From: Acidobacteriota bacterium
Lineage (GTDB): Bacteria; Acidobacteriota; Terriglobia; Acidiferrales; UBA7541
DNA length: 64,000 nucleotides
Assembly: GCA_003225295.1 (NCBI GenBank)
Contig: QHYZ01000046.1
Span: forward strand, 62,001 to 126,000
Direction of reading: 5' to 3'
This document shows, piece after piece, positions 8,016 through 17,065 of the stretch. Position 1 is the first letter of the stretch, and each line of letters opens with the position of its first letter. The notes beneath the pieces were generated by a model. That model had not been told where the DNA came from and did no database searches. It saw nothing but the letters and a program-made list of their open reading frames with translations. A program made the translations under genes and the position numbers.

Positions 8016-9125
8016 ATGAAGCAGTCAAATGGCGTGAAGCGCGCCGCCGCATGGCTGCCTCTGGCGGCCATGGTGTTCGCGGTTGCCGCAGGCTGCAACA
8101 AGGAAGCTCGGCATGCGCCCGATGTGTGGGCGGTAGTAAACGCGAAAGAGATCAAGCGGGATGAAGTCGACAAGTACTATCGCACGCGGGTAAATCCGGA
8201 GGGGCAGGAGCCTTCGCAGGAAGAATCGCTGTCGCAGAAGCTGAATGTGCTTGACGAGCTGATTAACAACGAGATTCTGCTCGAAAAGGCGAAGAAGCTG
8301 AACCTTGAGGCGAGCGACGGGGAAGTGGAGGACAAATTCACCGAGCTGAAGAGCCCGTACACCGAAGATGAATTTCAGCGGCGGCTGAAGGATCAATCGA
8401 TGACCGTGGAGGACTTGAAGCTCGAGTTACGGCGCCAGCTTTCGATCCAGAAATTGCTGAACCGTGAAGTGGTGGCGAAGATCTCGATCACCGACCAGGA
8501 CGTCACGGACTTTTACAACGCGAACAAGGCGCAGTTCAACGTGGCGGAGCCGCAGTACCACATTGCGCAGATCCTGGTAACGCCGAGGAAAGAACAACAA
8601 ATTCGCAACCGCAAGAACGACGACGCAACCAATGAAGCCGAGGCCCAGCGGAAGGTGAAGATGCTGATGGACCGGCTGAACAGTGGCGCGGACTTCGCAC
8701 AATTGGCGATGGATTATTCCGAAGACGTGAACACCGCGGGAACGGGCGGCGACCTGGGCTACGTTCCGGAATCCTCGCTGAATCAATCCGACCCAGCGCT
8801 GAAAAAGATTGTGGTTGGATCGAAGGCCGGGCAAATAAGCCAGCCCATTCAGGTTCAGACGAAAGACGGCCCGCGCATCCTGATCCTCAAGCTCATTACC
8901 CGAGAATCCCCTGGGCTTCGAGGCATCGCCGAACCGCAAGTGCAACAAACAATTCGCGATACGCTGCGCAACCGCAAGGAACAGTTGCTGCGCCTGGCCT
9001 ACCTGGCGATCGCGCGAGACGGCGCGCGAGTGACGAACTTCCTGGCCGAGCAGGTCATCGAGGCGGCCGGCAAATTGCCGGACGCGGCAAAGACCACCGC
9101 GCCGCAACGGTCCATCGGGCACTAA
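8016..9125 (+). CDS. SurA/PpiC-type peptidyl-prolyl isomerase lipoprotein
   Basis: 369 residues. The leader KRAAAWLPLAAMVFAVAAGC ends in a lipobox (VAAGC), so it is probably a lipoprotein. A SurA-N-like segment (VVNAKEIKRDEVDKYY and LNVLDELINNEILLEKAKK) precedes a parvulin PPIase domain with YHIAQILV, ADFAQLAMDYSED, GGDLGYVPESSL and a closing ILKL strand. SurA-type chaperones assist folding and delivery of outer-membrane proteins. The ATG at 8016 was chosen because it starts the signal peptide and follows a G-rich ribosome site; the in-frame ATG at 7974 would add a non-signal extension. Only one parvulin domain is present, unlike E. coli SurA, which has two. Confidence 0.85.
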   Translation: MKQSNGVKRAAAWLPLAAMVFAVAAGCNKEARHAPDVWAVVNAKEIKRDEVDKYYRTRVNPEGQEPSQEESLSQKLNVLDELINNEILLEKAKKLNLEASDGEVEDKFTELKSPYTEDEFQRRLKDQSMTVEDLKLELRRQLSIQKLLNREVVAKISITDQDVTDFYNANKAQFNVAEPQYHIAQILVTPRKEQQIRNRKNDDATNEAEAQRKVKMLMDRLNSGADFAQLAMDYSEDVNTAGTGGDLGYVPESSLNQSDPALKKIVVGSKAGQISQPIQVQTKDGPRILILKLITRESPGLRGIAEPQVQQTIRDTLRNRKEQLLRLAYLAIARDGARVTNFLAEQVIEAAGKLPDAAKTTAPQRSIGH

Positions 9126-9254
9126 TTCCGCGCCATGACCAACATTTTCCGCTAGCCGCTTAACGTTCGCCGAAGTGTCTCGCGCTTCATGTCCGGCGGC
9201 GTTTCACCTCGATTCACGTACTCGTAACCAAGACCAACAGAGGCCCATCCTGGC

Positions 9255-9770
9255 CTAAGTGACGATGCAGAGGACTTCGCCAGCGTTGACGGGCTGGCCT
9301 GGCTTGGCCAGAACGCGTTCCACCGTGCCGCCCTTGGGCGAGCGGATTTCGTTCTGCATCTTCATGGCTTCAATAACCAGAAGGCCCTGGCCGGCTTCAA
9401 CCTGGTCGCCTGCTTTGACGAGAAGATGCACGACTTTGCCGGGCATGGGCGCAACGATCTGCTGGCGGCCTTCGGCCTCGACATGGCTGTGGCGGCGGCC
9501 CCTCCAGGCGCGCGGATCGATGCCTTCGGCGGTGAATTCATGCGTGCCGGTTTGGATCTTCAGTTTGCCGTCTGCAGCCGGCGTCACGCTGATTTCGAAG
9601 GATTGGCCATCAAGCAAAAGGGAAAGGATGTTGGGAGCGATCTGGACGGCATCGACTGCCATGGGGCGGCCATCCAAGGTAACCCGCCAGCCGGCAGTAT
9701 CGCGTTCGAGTTCAATGAGGCATTTTTTTTCTCCGGAGGAAAAAGACGTGAGTTGGACCTCATATCTCAT
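9255..9770 (-). CDS. Biotin carboxyl carrier protein of an acyl-CoA carboxylase
   Basis: 171 residues. The C-terminal biotinyl domain contains VAPMPGKVVHLLVKAGDQV and VIEAMKMQNEI, with Lys137 in EAMKM as the biotinylation site. The N-terminal 95 residues form a beta-rich domain (RYEVQLTSF..GWRVTLDGRP) similar to the region preceding biotin in propionyl/methylcrotonyl-type alpha subunits, here encoded as a separate gene. Its ATG (9768-9770) overlaps the TGA of the biotin carboxylase (9767-9769) as ATGA, implying translational coupling. An upstream in-frame extension to 9980 is only the other gene's shadow. The partner carboxyltransferase is probably the gene at 14535-16124. Confidence 0.85.
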   Translation of the reverse strand: MRYEVQLTSFSSGEKKCLIELERDTAGWRVTLDGRPMAVDAVQIAPNILSLLLDGQSFEISVTPAADGKLKIQTGTHEFTAEGIDPRAWRGRRHSHVEAEGRQQIVAPMPGKVVHLLVKAGDQVEAGQGLLVIEAMKMQNEIRSPKGGTVERVLAKPGQPVNAGEVLCIVT

Positions 9771-11296
9771 GGCAGGCGGTCCAATTGGGCGCGACGGCCT
9801 TCCTGCTTCCAGCGAGAGGGTTGGTCTGTGGAAGAAGCGGACAGACAAGAGTGTCTGTCCCACTGGTTTGCCTGCCACATTGCAGCGGCGATGGCCGCGG
9901 CATCGGCGGCGGAGCTTCCCGATTGATCTCCGTCCGCCGACACGCTGGTGCGTGGACGGCAAAGCAGCTCGTCCAGCCACTTGGTGTGGATCTCGCCACG
10001 GAGAAAATCGGGTTCATCAAGGATGCGGCGGAAAAGCCCGGCGTTGGTCTTGATGCCAACGACAGTGTATTCCTCGAGGGCGCGCCGAAGGCGAGCAATG
10101 GTTTCCTCGCGGCTATTGCCCCAGGCAATGAGCTTGCTGAGAAGCGGATCGTAATCGTTGGGTACCGTCCAACCCTCGTAGACGCCGTCGTCCAGGCGAA
10201 TGCCCGGACCGCCGGGAACCTGGCGAGAAATAATTGTTCCTGGTGACGGGAAGAAATTATTATCGGGATCTTCGGCATACAGGCGAACTTCCATGGCGTG
10301 GCCGCGCGGCGTGATGGATTCCCAGGCGAAGGGCAGGCGGTGGCCCGCGGCGATGGCGATCTGAAGCTTCACCAGATCGAGGCCGGTGACCTGCTCGGTG
10401 ACGGGATGTTCGACCTGCAAGCGCGTATTCACTTCCAAGAAATAGAAATTGAGGTTGGCGTCAACGAGGAATTCAACCGTACCTGCGTTGACGTAACCGC
10501 CGGCGCGCGCGAGTCGCACAGCGGCGTCGCCCATCTTCTTGCGCAGATCGGGAGTGATGACGGAAGAGGGAGCTTCCTCGATCACTTTTTGATGGCGCCG
10601 CTGCACGGAGCATTCCCGCTCGCCAAGAGAAACGACGCGGCCGTGAGCGTCGGCGAGAATCTGGATTTCGATGTGATGGGGCCGGTAGAGATATTTTTCC
10701 AGGTAAAGACGGTCGTCACCGAAAGCGTTCAGGGCTTCGGAAGAGGCATCGCGGAATCCGGATTCGAATTCGGCGTCGTTGCTAACGAGGCGCATGCCCT
10801 TTCCGCCGCCACCGGCGACGGCCTTCAGAAGAACGGGGTAGCCCATGCGGTGCGCCAGGGTCTGCGCTTCGCGTGGATTTTCGATGGGGTCGTTCGTCCC
10901 GGGAACCACGGGAACGTCCGCGCGGTGGGCAAGCTGGCGGCCGGCAGTCTTGGAGCCGAGCGATTCCATGGCCTCGGCTGGCGGCCCGATGAAGGTGAGG
11001 CCCGTGTCCGTGCAGGCACGCGGCAACGCGGCGTTTTCCGCGAGAAATCCATAACCCGGATGGAGCGCATCGCAACCGGCGCGCCGCGCCACGTCCATGA
11101 GCTTATCAATCGAGAGGTAGCTTTCACGCGAGGGCGCCGGGCCGATGGGGTAAGCTTCATCGGCGAGGCGAACGTGGAGCGACTTGCGGTCGACATCACT
11201 GAAGACCGCGACGGAGCGAATGCCAAGCTCGCGGCAGGCGCGCAGGATGCGCACGGCGATTTCACCGCGATTGGCGATCAGGATTTTCTTGAACAT
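9767..11296 (-). CDS. Biotin carboxylase subunit of acetyl/propionyl-CoA carboxylase
   Basis: 509 residues starting MFKKILIANRGEIAVRILRA, the standard biotin carboxylase N-terminus. ATP-grasp features follow: KAVAGGGGKGMR glycine-rich loop, LEKYLYRPHHIEIQ, the ECSVQRRHQKVIEEAPS segment and EVNTRLQVEHPVTE with catalytic residues. It carboxylates biotin with ATP and bicarbonate. The start at 11296 is chosen over the upstream 11329 because family alignment begins there. The last 50 residues leave the family pattern (SADGDQSGSSAADAAAIAA..DRHSCLS..) and are encoded across a REP-like inverted repeat (9839-9860), so the original C-terminus may have been rewritten by repeat insertion. Confidence 0.93.
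   Translation of the reverse strand: MFKKILIANRGEIAVRILRACRELGIRSVAVFSDVDRKSLHVRLADEAYPIGPAPSRESYLSIDKLMDVARRAGCDALHPGYGFLAENAALPRACTDTGLTFIGPPAEAMESLGSKTAGRQLAHRADVPVVPGTNDPIENPREAQTLAHRMGYPVLLKAVAGGGGKGMRLVSNDAEFESGFRDASSEALNAFGDDRLYLEKYLYRPHHIEIQILADAHGRVVSLGERECSVQRRHQKVIEEAPSSVITPDLRKKMGDAAVRLARAGGYVNAGTVEFLVDANLNFYFLEVNTRLQVEHPVTEQVTGLDLVKLQIAIAAGHRLPFAWESITPRGHAMEVRLYAEDPDNNFFPSPGTIISRQVPGGPGIRLDDGVYEGWTVPNDYDPLLSKLIAWGNSREETIARLRRALEEYTVVGIKTNAGLFRRILDEPDFLRGEIHTKWLDELLCRPRTSVSADGDQSGSSAADAAAIAAAMWQANQWDRHSCLSASSTDQPSRWKQEGRRAQLDRLP
9839..9860. repeat. REP-like inverted repeat inside accC 3' end
   Basis: GGACAGAC (9839-9846), AAGAGT loop, GTCTGTCC (9853-9860). On the minus strand it is read as WDRHSCLS-type residues. 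From memory, short palindromes of this kind that read as DRHSCLS or GQTLLSV-type peptides recur in acidobacterial and verrucomicrobial genomes. No second copy was seen in this window. Confidence 0.55.
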
Positions 11297-11379
11297 AGTA
11301 AGGATTACAGCGAGCTGCGAGTTTAGCACGGAGCTAAGCGGGCGCTACGAATCTGCAATGCTCGTGTGCTTCGGCGAAA

Positions 11380-12306
11380 CTAATTGATGAGCTTCTTCAA
11401 ATCCTTCCACTTGACGAGGATGACGTGATTTTCTTCCAAGGCCTTCTTGAATTCGGGGCTGGTGACAAGATCATAGTCGCGCTGCCGCCAGGCAGAACCG
11501 TAGTCCGGGTGATCCAAAGTTACAGCTTGTAGTTCGGCATCGTCATGACCGAGGTGGACGATCATTTCGGTGACGCCGGGTTTCAGGTTCTTCACCGCCT
11601 GGAGATAAAAATCTCGCCATTCGTTTGCGCGAACGGCGGGACTAGCGATGACCACCGAATCCAGAACGACGTCCTTTTCAGAGAGAGGAGAGAAAAATTG
11701 AGCGGGAACGCTGGGAAGCCGTACCGCCAAAAAAGGCAATTTGTATTCATGAGCGACTCTGACGTAGACGGCGAAAAGTTCCGGCGTGGAGAAGAGCACA
11801 CCCATGTGGCTGTCCAGATGTGTGGGCCGAATTCCGAGAGCGACGGCGCGTTCGACCTGGGCGCGAAGTTCTCGCTCGGCTTCCTCGGACTTCAGATTGC
11901 GGACCGCAAGGAGGGTTTCCGGCCACAGATAGCCGGATGGATCAAGCAGGCTAGTGACTTTGTCTTTTGATTCCACCGGACCCCAGCGATCGACTTTCCA
12001 TTCGCTGGTGAGGGTGAGGTGCAAGCCCAGGTCCGCATCCGGATGGTTTTTCGCATACCCAGCGACCTCGGTGAGCCAGGCGCAGGGCACCATGATGCTG
12101 GCAGAAGTGACGGCTTTCTTGTCCAGAGCGTCGAAGCTGGCGGTGTCCACAGAATGGGCCACGGAAAGATCGTCAGCATGAATGATGAGAAGCTTCGAAT
12201 CCGTCGGATAGCCCAGGCGTTCGGCTACAGTCTTATTTTGCGCGCGCGTGCCCGCTCCTGCGAGAAGCAAGAGCATGCCAGCGCCGGCATACTTTCGAAG
12301 TTGCAT
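11380..12306 (-). CDS. ChbG/HpnK (YdjC)-family deacetylase, exported
   Basis: 308 residues with a signal peptide (YAGAGMLLLLAGAGTRAQ). YdjC-fold motifs are visible: LLIIHADDLSVAHSVD (metal-binding Asp in HADD), LGLHLTLTSEW, and THLDSHMGVLF, plus a late VHLGHDDAE. The family removes acetyl groups from oligosaccharides (ChbG on chitobiose) or acts in hopanoid lipid processing (HpnK). Export suggests an extracytoplasmic glycan substrate. It lies divergently from the S9 peptidase gene, with about 220 bases between the starts. Substrate cannot be told from sequence. Confidence 0.85.
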   Translation of the reverse strand: MQLRKYAGAGMLLLLAGAGTRAQNKTVAERLGYPTDSKLLIIHADDLSVAHSVDTASFDALDKKAVTSASIMVPCAWLTEVAGYAKNHPDADLGLHLTLTSEWKVDRWGPVESKDKVTSLLDPSGYLWPETLLAVRNLKSEEAERELRAQVERAVALGIRPTHLDSHMGVLFSTPELFAVYVRVAHEYKLPFLAVRLPSVPAQFFSPLSEKDVVLDSVVIASPAVRANEWRDFYLQAVKNLKPGVTEMIVHLGHDDAELQAVTLDHPDYGSAWRQRDYDLVTSPEFKKALEENHVILVKWKDLKKLIN

Positions 12307-12483
12307 GAAAAGCTCAAACAGCCGAGTTTAGTGGCCAACGGTAACATGGCCGAGGCAGTGACAAAAGTCCCGCGTCATTCGACGGGAGCGCTGGTCCGAT
12401 CTCCATCCCAGAGTCACTTCGCCGGAATGGTCCTGAGCGAGTTTCGCCGGCTCGAACAAATCTTCGCGATTGCAGCACTGATG

Positions 12484-12493
12484 GTGTATACAC
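12484..12493. promoter_or_regulatory. Palindrome GTGTATACAC upstream of S9 peptidase
   Basis: Perfect 10-base palindrome ending 35 bases before the ATG at 12529, in the shared upstream region of two divergent genes. The TGTATACA core is the kind of site bound by PadR-family repressors, which are abundant in acidobacteria. No regulator gene is adjacent, so the assignment is inference. Confidence 0.3.
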
Positions 12494-12528
12494 AGAATCC
12501 TGCACTCATGATATGGAGGACAACCAAG

Positions 12529-14466
12529 ATGAAACGATCCTACTTTTTGCTGGCACTGGGATTCTTCGTGCTCGCGCCGGTGCGCGCGCAGGATCCCGTC
12601 ATCGCCCCCGCCGACAATTTGATCGTTGATGGAGTGCCCAAGATGCCGGCGTCGCTGGCGGAGACGGCGGGGCGATACGGATCGTATCGAAGCGCGAATT
12701 TGGCGGATTGGCACCCCGCAAAACGCGAAATGCTGATCGCCACGCGATTTGCGGAGACCCCGCAACTTCATCTGGTGAAAATGCCGGGAGGGACGCGGCA
12801 ACAGTTGACTTTTTTCGCGGACTCCGTCGGGAGCGGGCGCTTTCATCCGCATGGCGGTGACTACATTCTTTTTGCGAAGGACATCGGCGGCGGGGAGTGG
12901 TACCAGCTCTATCGTTACGACGTGGCCGCTGGCGATGTGACATTGCTGACCGACGGGAAGTCGCGGAACCTTGCCGGACCGTGGTCATCGAGCGGCGATC
13001 AGATCGCCTACATGTCCACGAGGCGCACGGGAAAAGATACGGATTTGTGGGTGATGAATCCGAGCGATCCTAAGACGGATCATTTGTTGACCCAGCTCGC
13101 CGGCGGTGGTTGGCAACCGCAGGATTGGTCGCCGGATGACAAGAAGATTCTGTTGGCGGAAGAGCTTTCCATCAACGAATCGTACTTGTGGCTTGTGGAC
13201 GCGGCGACTGGCGAGAAATTAGAGCTTACACCTAGAAATATGACCGAAAAAGTCTCATATGGCGAAGGACGGTTCAGCAAAGACGGCAAGGGGATTTACG
13301 TCACCACGGACAAGGATTCGGAGTTTCACCGGCTGGCCTACATTGATCTGGCAACGAAGCAGCCGCAGTACCTGACCACGAACATTCCGTGGGACGTGGA
13401 GTCGTTCGACGTAACGCAGGACGGAAAGATGATTGCGTTCATGACCGATGAAGAGGGCGTAAGCGTACTGCATGTGATGGACACCTCCATGAAAAAGGAA
13501 ATACCGTTGCCCAAGCTGCCGGCGGGAGTTATGGGCTCCCTGCGCTGGCATAAGAATGGGCACGAGCTCGGATTTTCGCTGAACAATGCGCGTGACCCGG
13601 GAGATGTGTATTCGCTGGATGTGACGAATGGAAAAGTGGAACGATGGACGACCAGCGAAATGGCGGTGAAGACGGATAGGTTTCCGCAAGCGGAGCTAGT
13701 TCGGTGGAAAAGTTTCGACGGGAAGATGATTTCCGGGTTTTTGTACCGGCCGCCGGCGACGTTTACTGGCAAGCGGCCGGTGCTGGTAGTGATTCATGGC
13801 GGCCCCGAGGGGCAGTCGCAACCAACATTTCTCGGACGCGCCAATTACCTTCTGAACGAACTGGGGATTTCGCTGATCTATCCGAATGTGCGAGGGTCGA
13901 CGGGGTACGGGAAGACGTTCTCGCTGTTGGACAATGGATTTAAGCGCGAGGATACCTACAAGGACGTCAACGCGCTGTTTGACTGGATTGCGACGCAGCC
14001 GGGACTGGATAGCGAGCGGATTGCCGTGACCGGCGGAAGTTACGGCGGACACATGACCCTGGCTGTCTCGACGTTTTACAGCGACCGGATTCGCTGCTCG
14101 GTGGACATCGTGGGAATGTCAAACCTGGTGACGTTTCTCGAGCACACCGAGGCGTACCGGCGGGAGTTGCGGCGTGTGGAATACGGCGACGAGCGCGACC
14201 CGAAGATGCGGGAGTTCCTGGAAAAAATCGCCCCCATGAATAACATCGACAAAATCAAGAAACCCATGTTGGTGATCGCGGGAAAGAACGATCCGCGTGT
14301 GCCGGTGAGCGAATCGCAGCAGATCGCCGACGCACTGAAAAAGCAGGGGACGCCGGTATGGCTGCTGATCGCCAAAGACGAGGGCCACGGATACCGAAAA
14401 AAGCCCAACCAGGATTTTCAGTTCTATGCGACGGTCAAGTTCTTGCAGGAATATTTGCTGAAATAA
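12529..14466 (+). CDS. S9 family serine peptidase (prolyl oligopeptidase/DPP-like), exported
   Basis: 645 residues with a signal peptide (MKRSYFLLALGFFVLAPVRAQ). The first 400 residues are a TolB/WD40-like beta-propeller (GKDTDLWVMNPSD, GWQPQDWSPDDKKILLAEE). The C-terminal alpha/beta-hydrolase domain has VLVVIHGGPEGQSQP, the nucleophile elbow GGSYGGH with Ser504, Asp588 in GKNDPRVP and His620 in EGHGYRKK, a complete triad. Such enzymes cleave short peptides. GGAGGA at 12515-12520 fixes the ATG at 12529; the open frame extends upstream to 12019 but without signal or ribosome site. Probably periplasmic peptide scavenging. Confidence 0.92.
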   Translation: MKRSYFLLALGFFVLAPVRAQDPVIAPADNLIVDGVPKMPASLAETAGRYGSYRSANLADWHPAKREMLIATRFAETPQLHLVKMPGGTRQQLTFFADSVGSGRFHPHGGDYILFAKDIGGGEWYQLYRYDVAAGDVTLLTDGKSRNLAGPWSSSGDQIAYMSTRRTGKDTDLWVMNPSDPKTDHLLTQLAGGGWQPQDWSPDDKKILLAEELSINESYLWLVDAATGEKLELTPRNMTEKVSYGEGRFSKDGKGIYVTTDKDSEFHRLAYIDLATKQPQYLTTNIPWDVESFDVTQDGKMIAFMTDEEGVSVLHVMDTSMKKEIPLPKLPAGVMGSLRWHKNGHELGFSLNNARDPGDVYSLDVTNGKVERWTTSEMAVKTDRFPQAELVRWKSFDGKMISGFLYRPPATFTGKRPVLVVIHGGPEGQSQPTFLGRANYLLNELGISLIYPNVRGSTGYGKTFSLLDNGFKREDTYKDVNALFDWIATQPGLDSERIAVTGGSYGGHMTLAVSTFYSDRIRCSVDIVGMSNLVTFLEHTEAYRRELRRVEYGDERDPKMREFLEKIAPMNNIDKIKKPMLVIAGKNDPRVPVSESQQIADALKKQGTPVWLLIAKDEGHGYRKKPNQDFQFYATVKFLQEYLLK

Positions 14467-14534
14467 TTTCGACCTCATACTGACGCGTCGCGCCTGCCGG
14501 GCGCAGCATTCTGCGCCCCTACACAAAGTCAAAA

Positions 14535-16124
14535 TTACAGAGGGATGTTGCCGTGTTTCTTGCGGGGGTTCGTGTCCTTCTTGTTTTCGAGGGCGCGGAG
14601 GGCAGTAATGATGCGGGCACGGGTCTCGGCGGGCTCGATGACCGCGTCGATGTAGCCGCGCTCTGCGGCCACGAAGGGATTGGCAAAGCGGTCGCGGAAC
14701 TCGGCGATTTTTTCCTGGCGCAGTTTCTCGCGGTCCGATTCGGGAACTTTGTCGAGATCGCGCTTGTGGACGATGTTCACGGCGCTCTCAGGACCCATGA
14801 CCGCGATTTCCGCGGTGGGCCAGGCGAAATTGGCATCCGTTCGAATGTGTTTCGAAGCCATGACGCAGTATGCGCCACCGTAGGCCTTACGCGTGATGAC
14901 GGTGATTTTCGGAACGGTGGCTTCGGCGAACGCAAAGAGCAGCTTCGCGCCATGCTTGATGATGCCGCCGAATTCCTGCTGCGTGCCAGGGAGAAAACCG
15001 GGAACGTCTTCGAAGGTGACGAGCGGAATGTTGAAAGCGTCGCAGAAACGGACGAAGCGCGCACCCTTCACGGAAGCGCTGATATCCAGAACCCCGGCGA
15101 GAAACGCAGGCTGATTGGCGACGATGCCAATGGGACGGCCGTCGAGGCTTGCAAATCCAACGACCAGGTTCTTCGCGTAATGTTCGTGGACTTCGAAGAA
15201 ATAACCATCGTCAACAACCGAGTGAATGGCATCTTTCATGTCATAAGGCTTCTGCGGGTCGGCCGGAACCAGAGTGTTGAGCGAGCCATCGCGGCGAGCC
15301 GGGGAGTCTGAGGTAGCTCGGCGCGGCGGATCTTCCAGATTGTTGGAGGGGAGAAAACTCATCAATTCGCGGATCATGGCCAGGCAATCGGCGTCGTCCC
15401 GCGAGACGAAGTGAGCGACGCCACTGGTGGCGTTGTGGGTCATAGCGCCACCGAGTTCCTGCTTGGTGACTTCCTCGTGCGTGACCGTCTTGATGACGTC
15501 GGGGCCGGTAACGAACATATAAGAGGTGTCGCGAGTCATGAAGATGAAATCGGTGATGGCGGGCGAGTAGACGGCGCCACCCGCGCAAGGGCCCATGATG
15601 GCGCTGATCTGTGGGATGACTCCGCTGGCCAGCGTGTTGCGGAGGAAAATATCGGCGTAGCCCGCGAGCGACGCGACGCCTTCCTGAATACGCGCGCCGC
15701 CGGAATCGTTGAGGCCGATGACCGGAGCTCCGGAGCGCATGGCGAGGTCCATAATCTTGCAGATTTTCTGGGCGTTCGTTTCAGAGAGCGAACCGCCGAA
15801 GACAGTAAAGTCCTGCGCGAAAACATAAACCAGACGGCCATCGATGCGGCCGAAACCGGTAACAAAGCCGTCGCCAGCGGGACGCTGCTCCTGCATGCCA
15901 AAATCGACGCAGCGATGACGGACAAATTTGTCGAGCTCCTCGAAGGTGCCCTCGTCCAGAAGAAGATGAATGCGCTCGCGCGCCGTGAGCTTCCCGGCTT
16001 GGTGTTCACGCTCGCGGCGCTCCGGACCGCCGCCGGCCTGGGCTTCCTCGGAAATGCGGCGAAGCTCTTCCATGCGGTCACGGTGTCTGGCTTCAGGAAT
16101 CAAACTGGGCTTGGGCTCAGACAA
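14535..16124 (-). CDS. Acyl-CoA carboxylase carboxyltransferase (PccB-like)
   Basis: 529 residues, normal for propionyl-CoA/methylmalonyl-CoA carboxyltransferase beta subunits. It has [46 protein letters not shown], and the second crotonase-like half with [14 protein letters not shown] and [12 protein letters not shown]. It transfers the carboxyl from biotin to an acyl-CoA, propionyl-CoA being the likeliest. The start is TTG at 16122-16124, with GGGAGGA upstream on the coding strand; it overlaps the stop of a small membrane-protein gene by 8 bases. The biotin carboxylase and carrier lie 3 kb away on the same strand, separated by two unrelated genes. Confidence 0.9.
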   Translation of the reverse strand: MSEPKPSLIPEARHRDRMEELRRISEEAQAGGGPERREREHQAGKLTARERIHLLLDEGTFEELDKFVRHRCVDFGMQEQRPAGDGFVTGFGRIDGRLVYVFAQDFTVFGGSLSETNAQKICKIMDLAMRSGAPVIGLNDSGGARIQEGVASLAGYADIFLRNTLASGVIPQISAIMGPCAGGAVYSPAITDFIFMTRDTSYMFVTGPDVIKTVTHEEVTKQELGGAMTHNATSGVAHFVSRDDADCLAMIRELMSFLPSNNLEDPPRRATSDSPARRDGSLNTLVPADPQKPYDMKDAIHSVVDDGYFFEVHEHYAKNLVVGFASLDGRPIGIVANQPAFLAGVLDISASVKGARFVRFCDAFNIPLVTFEDVPGFLPGTQQEFGGIIKHGAKLLFAFAEATVPKITVITRKAYGGAYCVMASKHIRTDANFAWPTAEIAVMGPESAVNIVHKRDLDKVPESDREKLRQEKIAEFRDRFANPFVAAERGYIDAVIEPAETRARIITALRALENKKDTNPRKKHGNIPL

Positions 16125-16371
16125 CGGTTCCTCCCTCGGAAGCGGATTCCTTCGGTCCAAAAATGCGCACGGCAAGATGGGTGGCGAGCCAGACGGTTCC
16201 CAGGAGCAGCACGACACCCAGGAGCAGTTCCGCGCCCATGGCAGCGGCGCGCTGCACGGGAGATTCGAGCGAAGTCACGTACTCGGTGGCTCGCACGAGA
16301 ATAAACATGGCCCCCAGGGTCATCATCACGATAAGGATGGTGGTCAGAACGGAAGCGAGGATCATTTTCAT
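16117..16371 (-). CDS. Small two-TM protein coupled to the carboxyltransferase
   Basis: 84 residues with two hydrophobic segments (about 4-26, [20 protein letters not shown]; and 48-70, [20 protein letters not shown]) and a charged tail. Its stop overlaps the TTG start of the carboxyltransferase gene by 8 bases, implying coupled translation. I do not recognise the family. Sodium-pumping biotin decarboxylases have a small membrane gamma subunit next to the carboxyltransferase, but those have one TM and a different organisation, so the analogy is weak. It may anchor the complex or be unrelated. Confidence 0.55.
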   Translation of the reverse strand: MKMILASVLTTILIVMMTLGAMFILVRATEYVTSLESPVQRAAAMGAELLLGVVLLLGTVWLATHLAVRIFGPKESASEGGTVV

Positions 16372-16468
16372 TAGACTCGAATCGGTCCGCCCGGCAGCGG
16401 CATGAAGAAGGATAGCGCAACCGGAGGGAAAGCAGAACTCGCGGGGCCGTCAGGCGGCGGAAGGGCGA

Positions 16469-16921
16469 TCAGCGCAGACCGGACCAGTCGTCGGCGACGA
16501 GAATGGAATCGCTGGGATTGGAAGCATCGTACTTGATACTGGCGGGCTGGCCCGCCACGAGCCGTTCCAGGCGAATCTGGCTTTCCAGGCCGGTGATATC
16601 CTGGGCCGTCTGATAGCTGACGCCGGAAATCAAGTAACTGTAGGAAACCAGATGGCGCGGGCGCATGTCTCGAAGCGGGCGCGCTGCTGCTCTGAACAAA
16701 CCCTTGCGCGCCGCTTGCGATTCGGGCGGGTGCTCGACGAGCTCAACGATCTGCCCTTCGGCAATGCGCCCGATCTGGTTCAGATGGAGCCGCCGCTTGC
16801 GCTCCTCCTCTTCGGGATTCACGGCGGGACGTAGGAAAGCATAAGCGACCATGGCCAGCGCAGCGATCGCCGCGCCACCCATGGCCAGCATTAGTTTCCA
16901 ATCCCCAAGCCAGGCCTTCAA
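16469..16921 (-). CDS. Hypothetical membrane-anchored DUF3592-like protein
   Basis: 150 residues with one N-terminal TM (LMLAMGGAAIAALAMVAYAFL) and a soluble part containing GQIVELVEHPP, VSYSYLISGVSYQTAQDI and PASIKYDASNPSDSILVADDW. The pattern of a Y.Y.v.G..y strand pair followed by V.YDp.NP..S.l resembles DUF3592 proteins, a small membrane-associated family of unknown role. It sits upstream of the small TM gene and carboxyltransferase on the same strand, 97 bases away. No catalytic residues visible. Confidence 0.55.
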   Translation of the reverse strand: MKAWLGDWKLMLAMGGAAIAALAMVAYAFLRPAVNPEEEERKRRLHLNQIGRIAEGQIVELVEHPPESQAARKGLFRAAARPLRDMRPRHLVSYSYLISGVSYQTAQDITGLESQIRLERLVAGQPASIKYDASNPSDSILVADDWSGLR

Positions 16922-17065
16922 TGAATAGACTCCCTAATCTCAAATGGGTGGAATGGCGCACGGCGTACGAGAAATTGCCTCGGACGCAGTGTGGCAGAGG
17001 GACTCCCTGCCTCCGCCGATGCCCCACTGATGCGTATTCTACCGAAACCCTGAGGTGTACGTGAA

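Noticed and set aside
12019-12528. Long in-frame extension upstream of the S9 peptidase
   Set aside because: It overlaps the deacetylase gene on the other strand and lacks a ribosome site or signal; GGAGGA and the signal peptide support the ATG at 12529.
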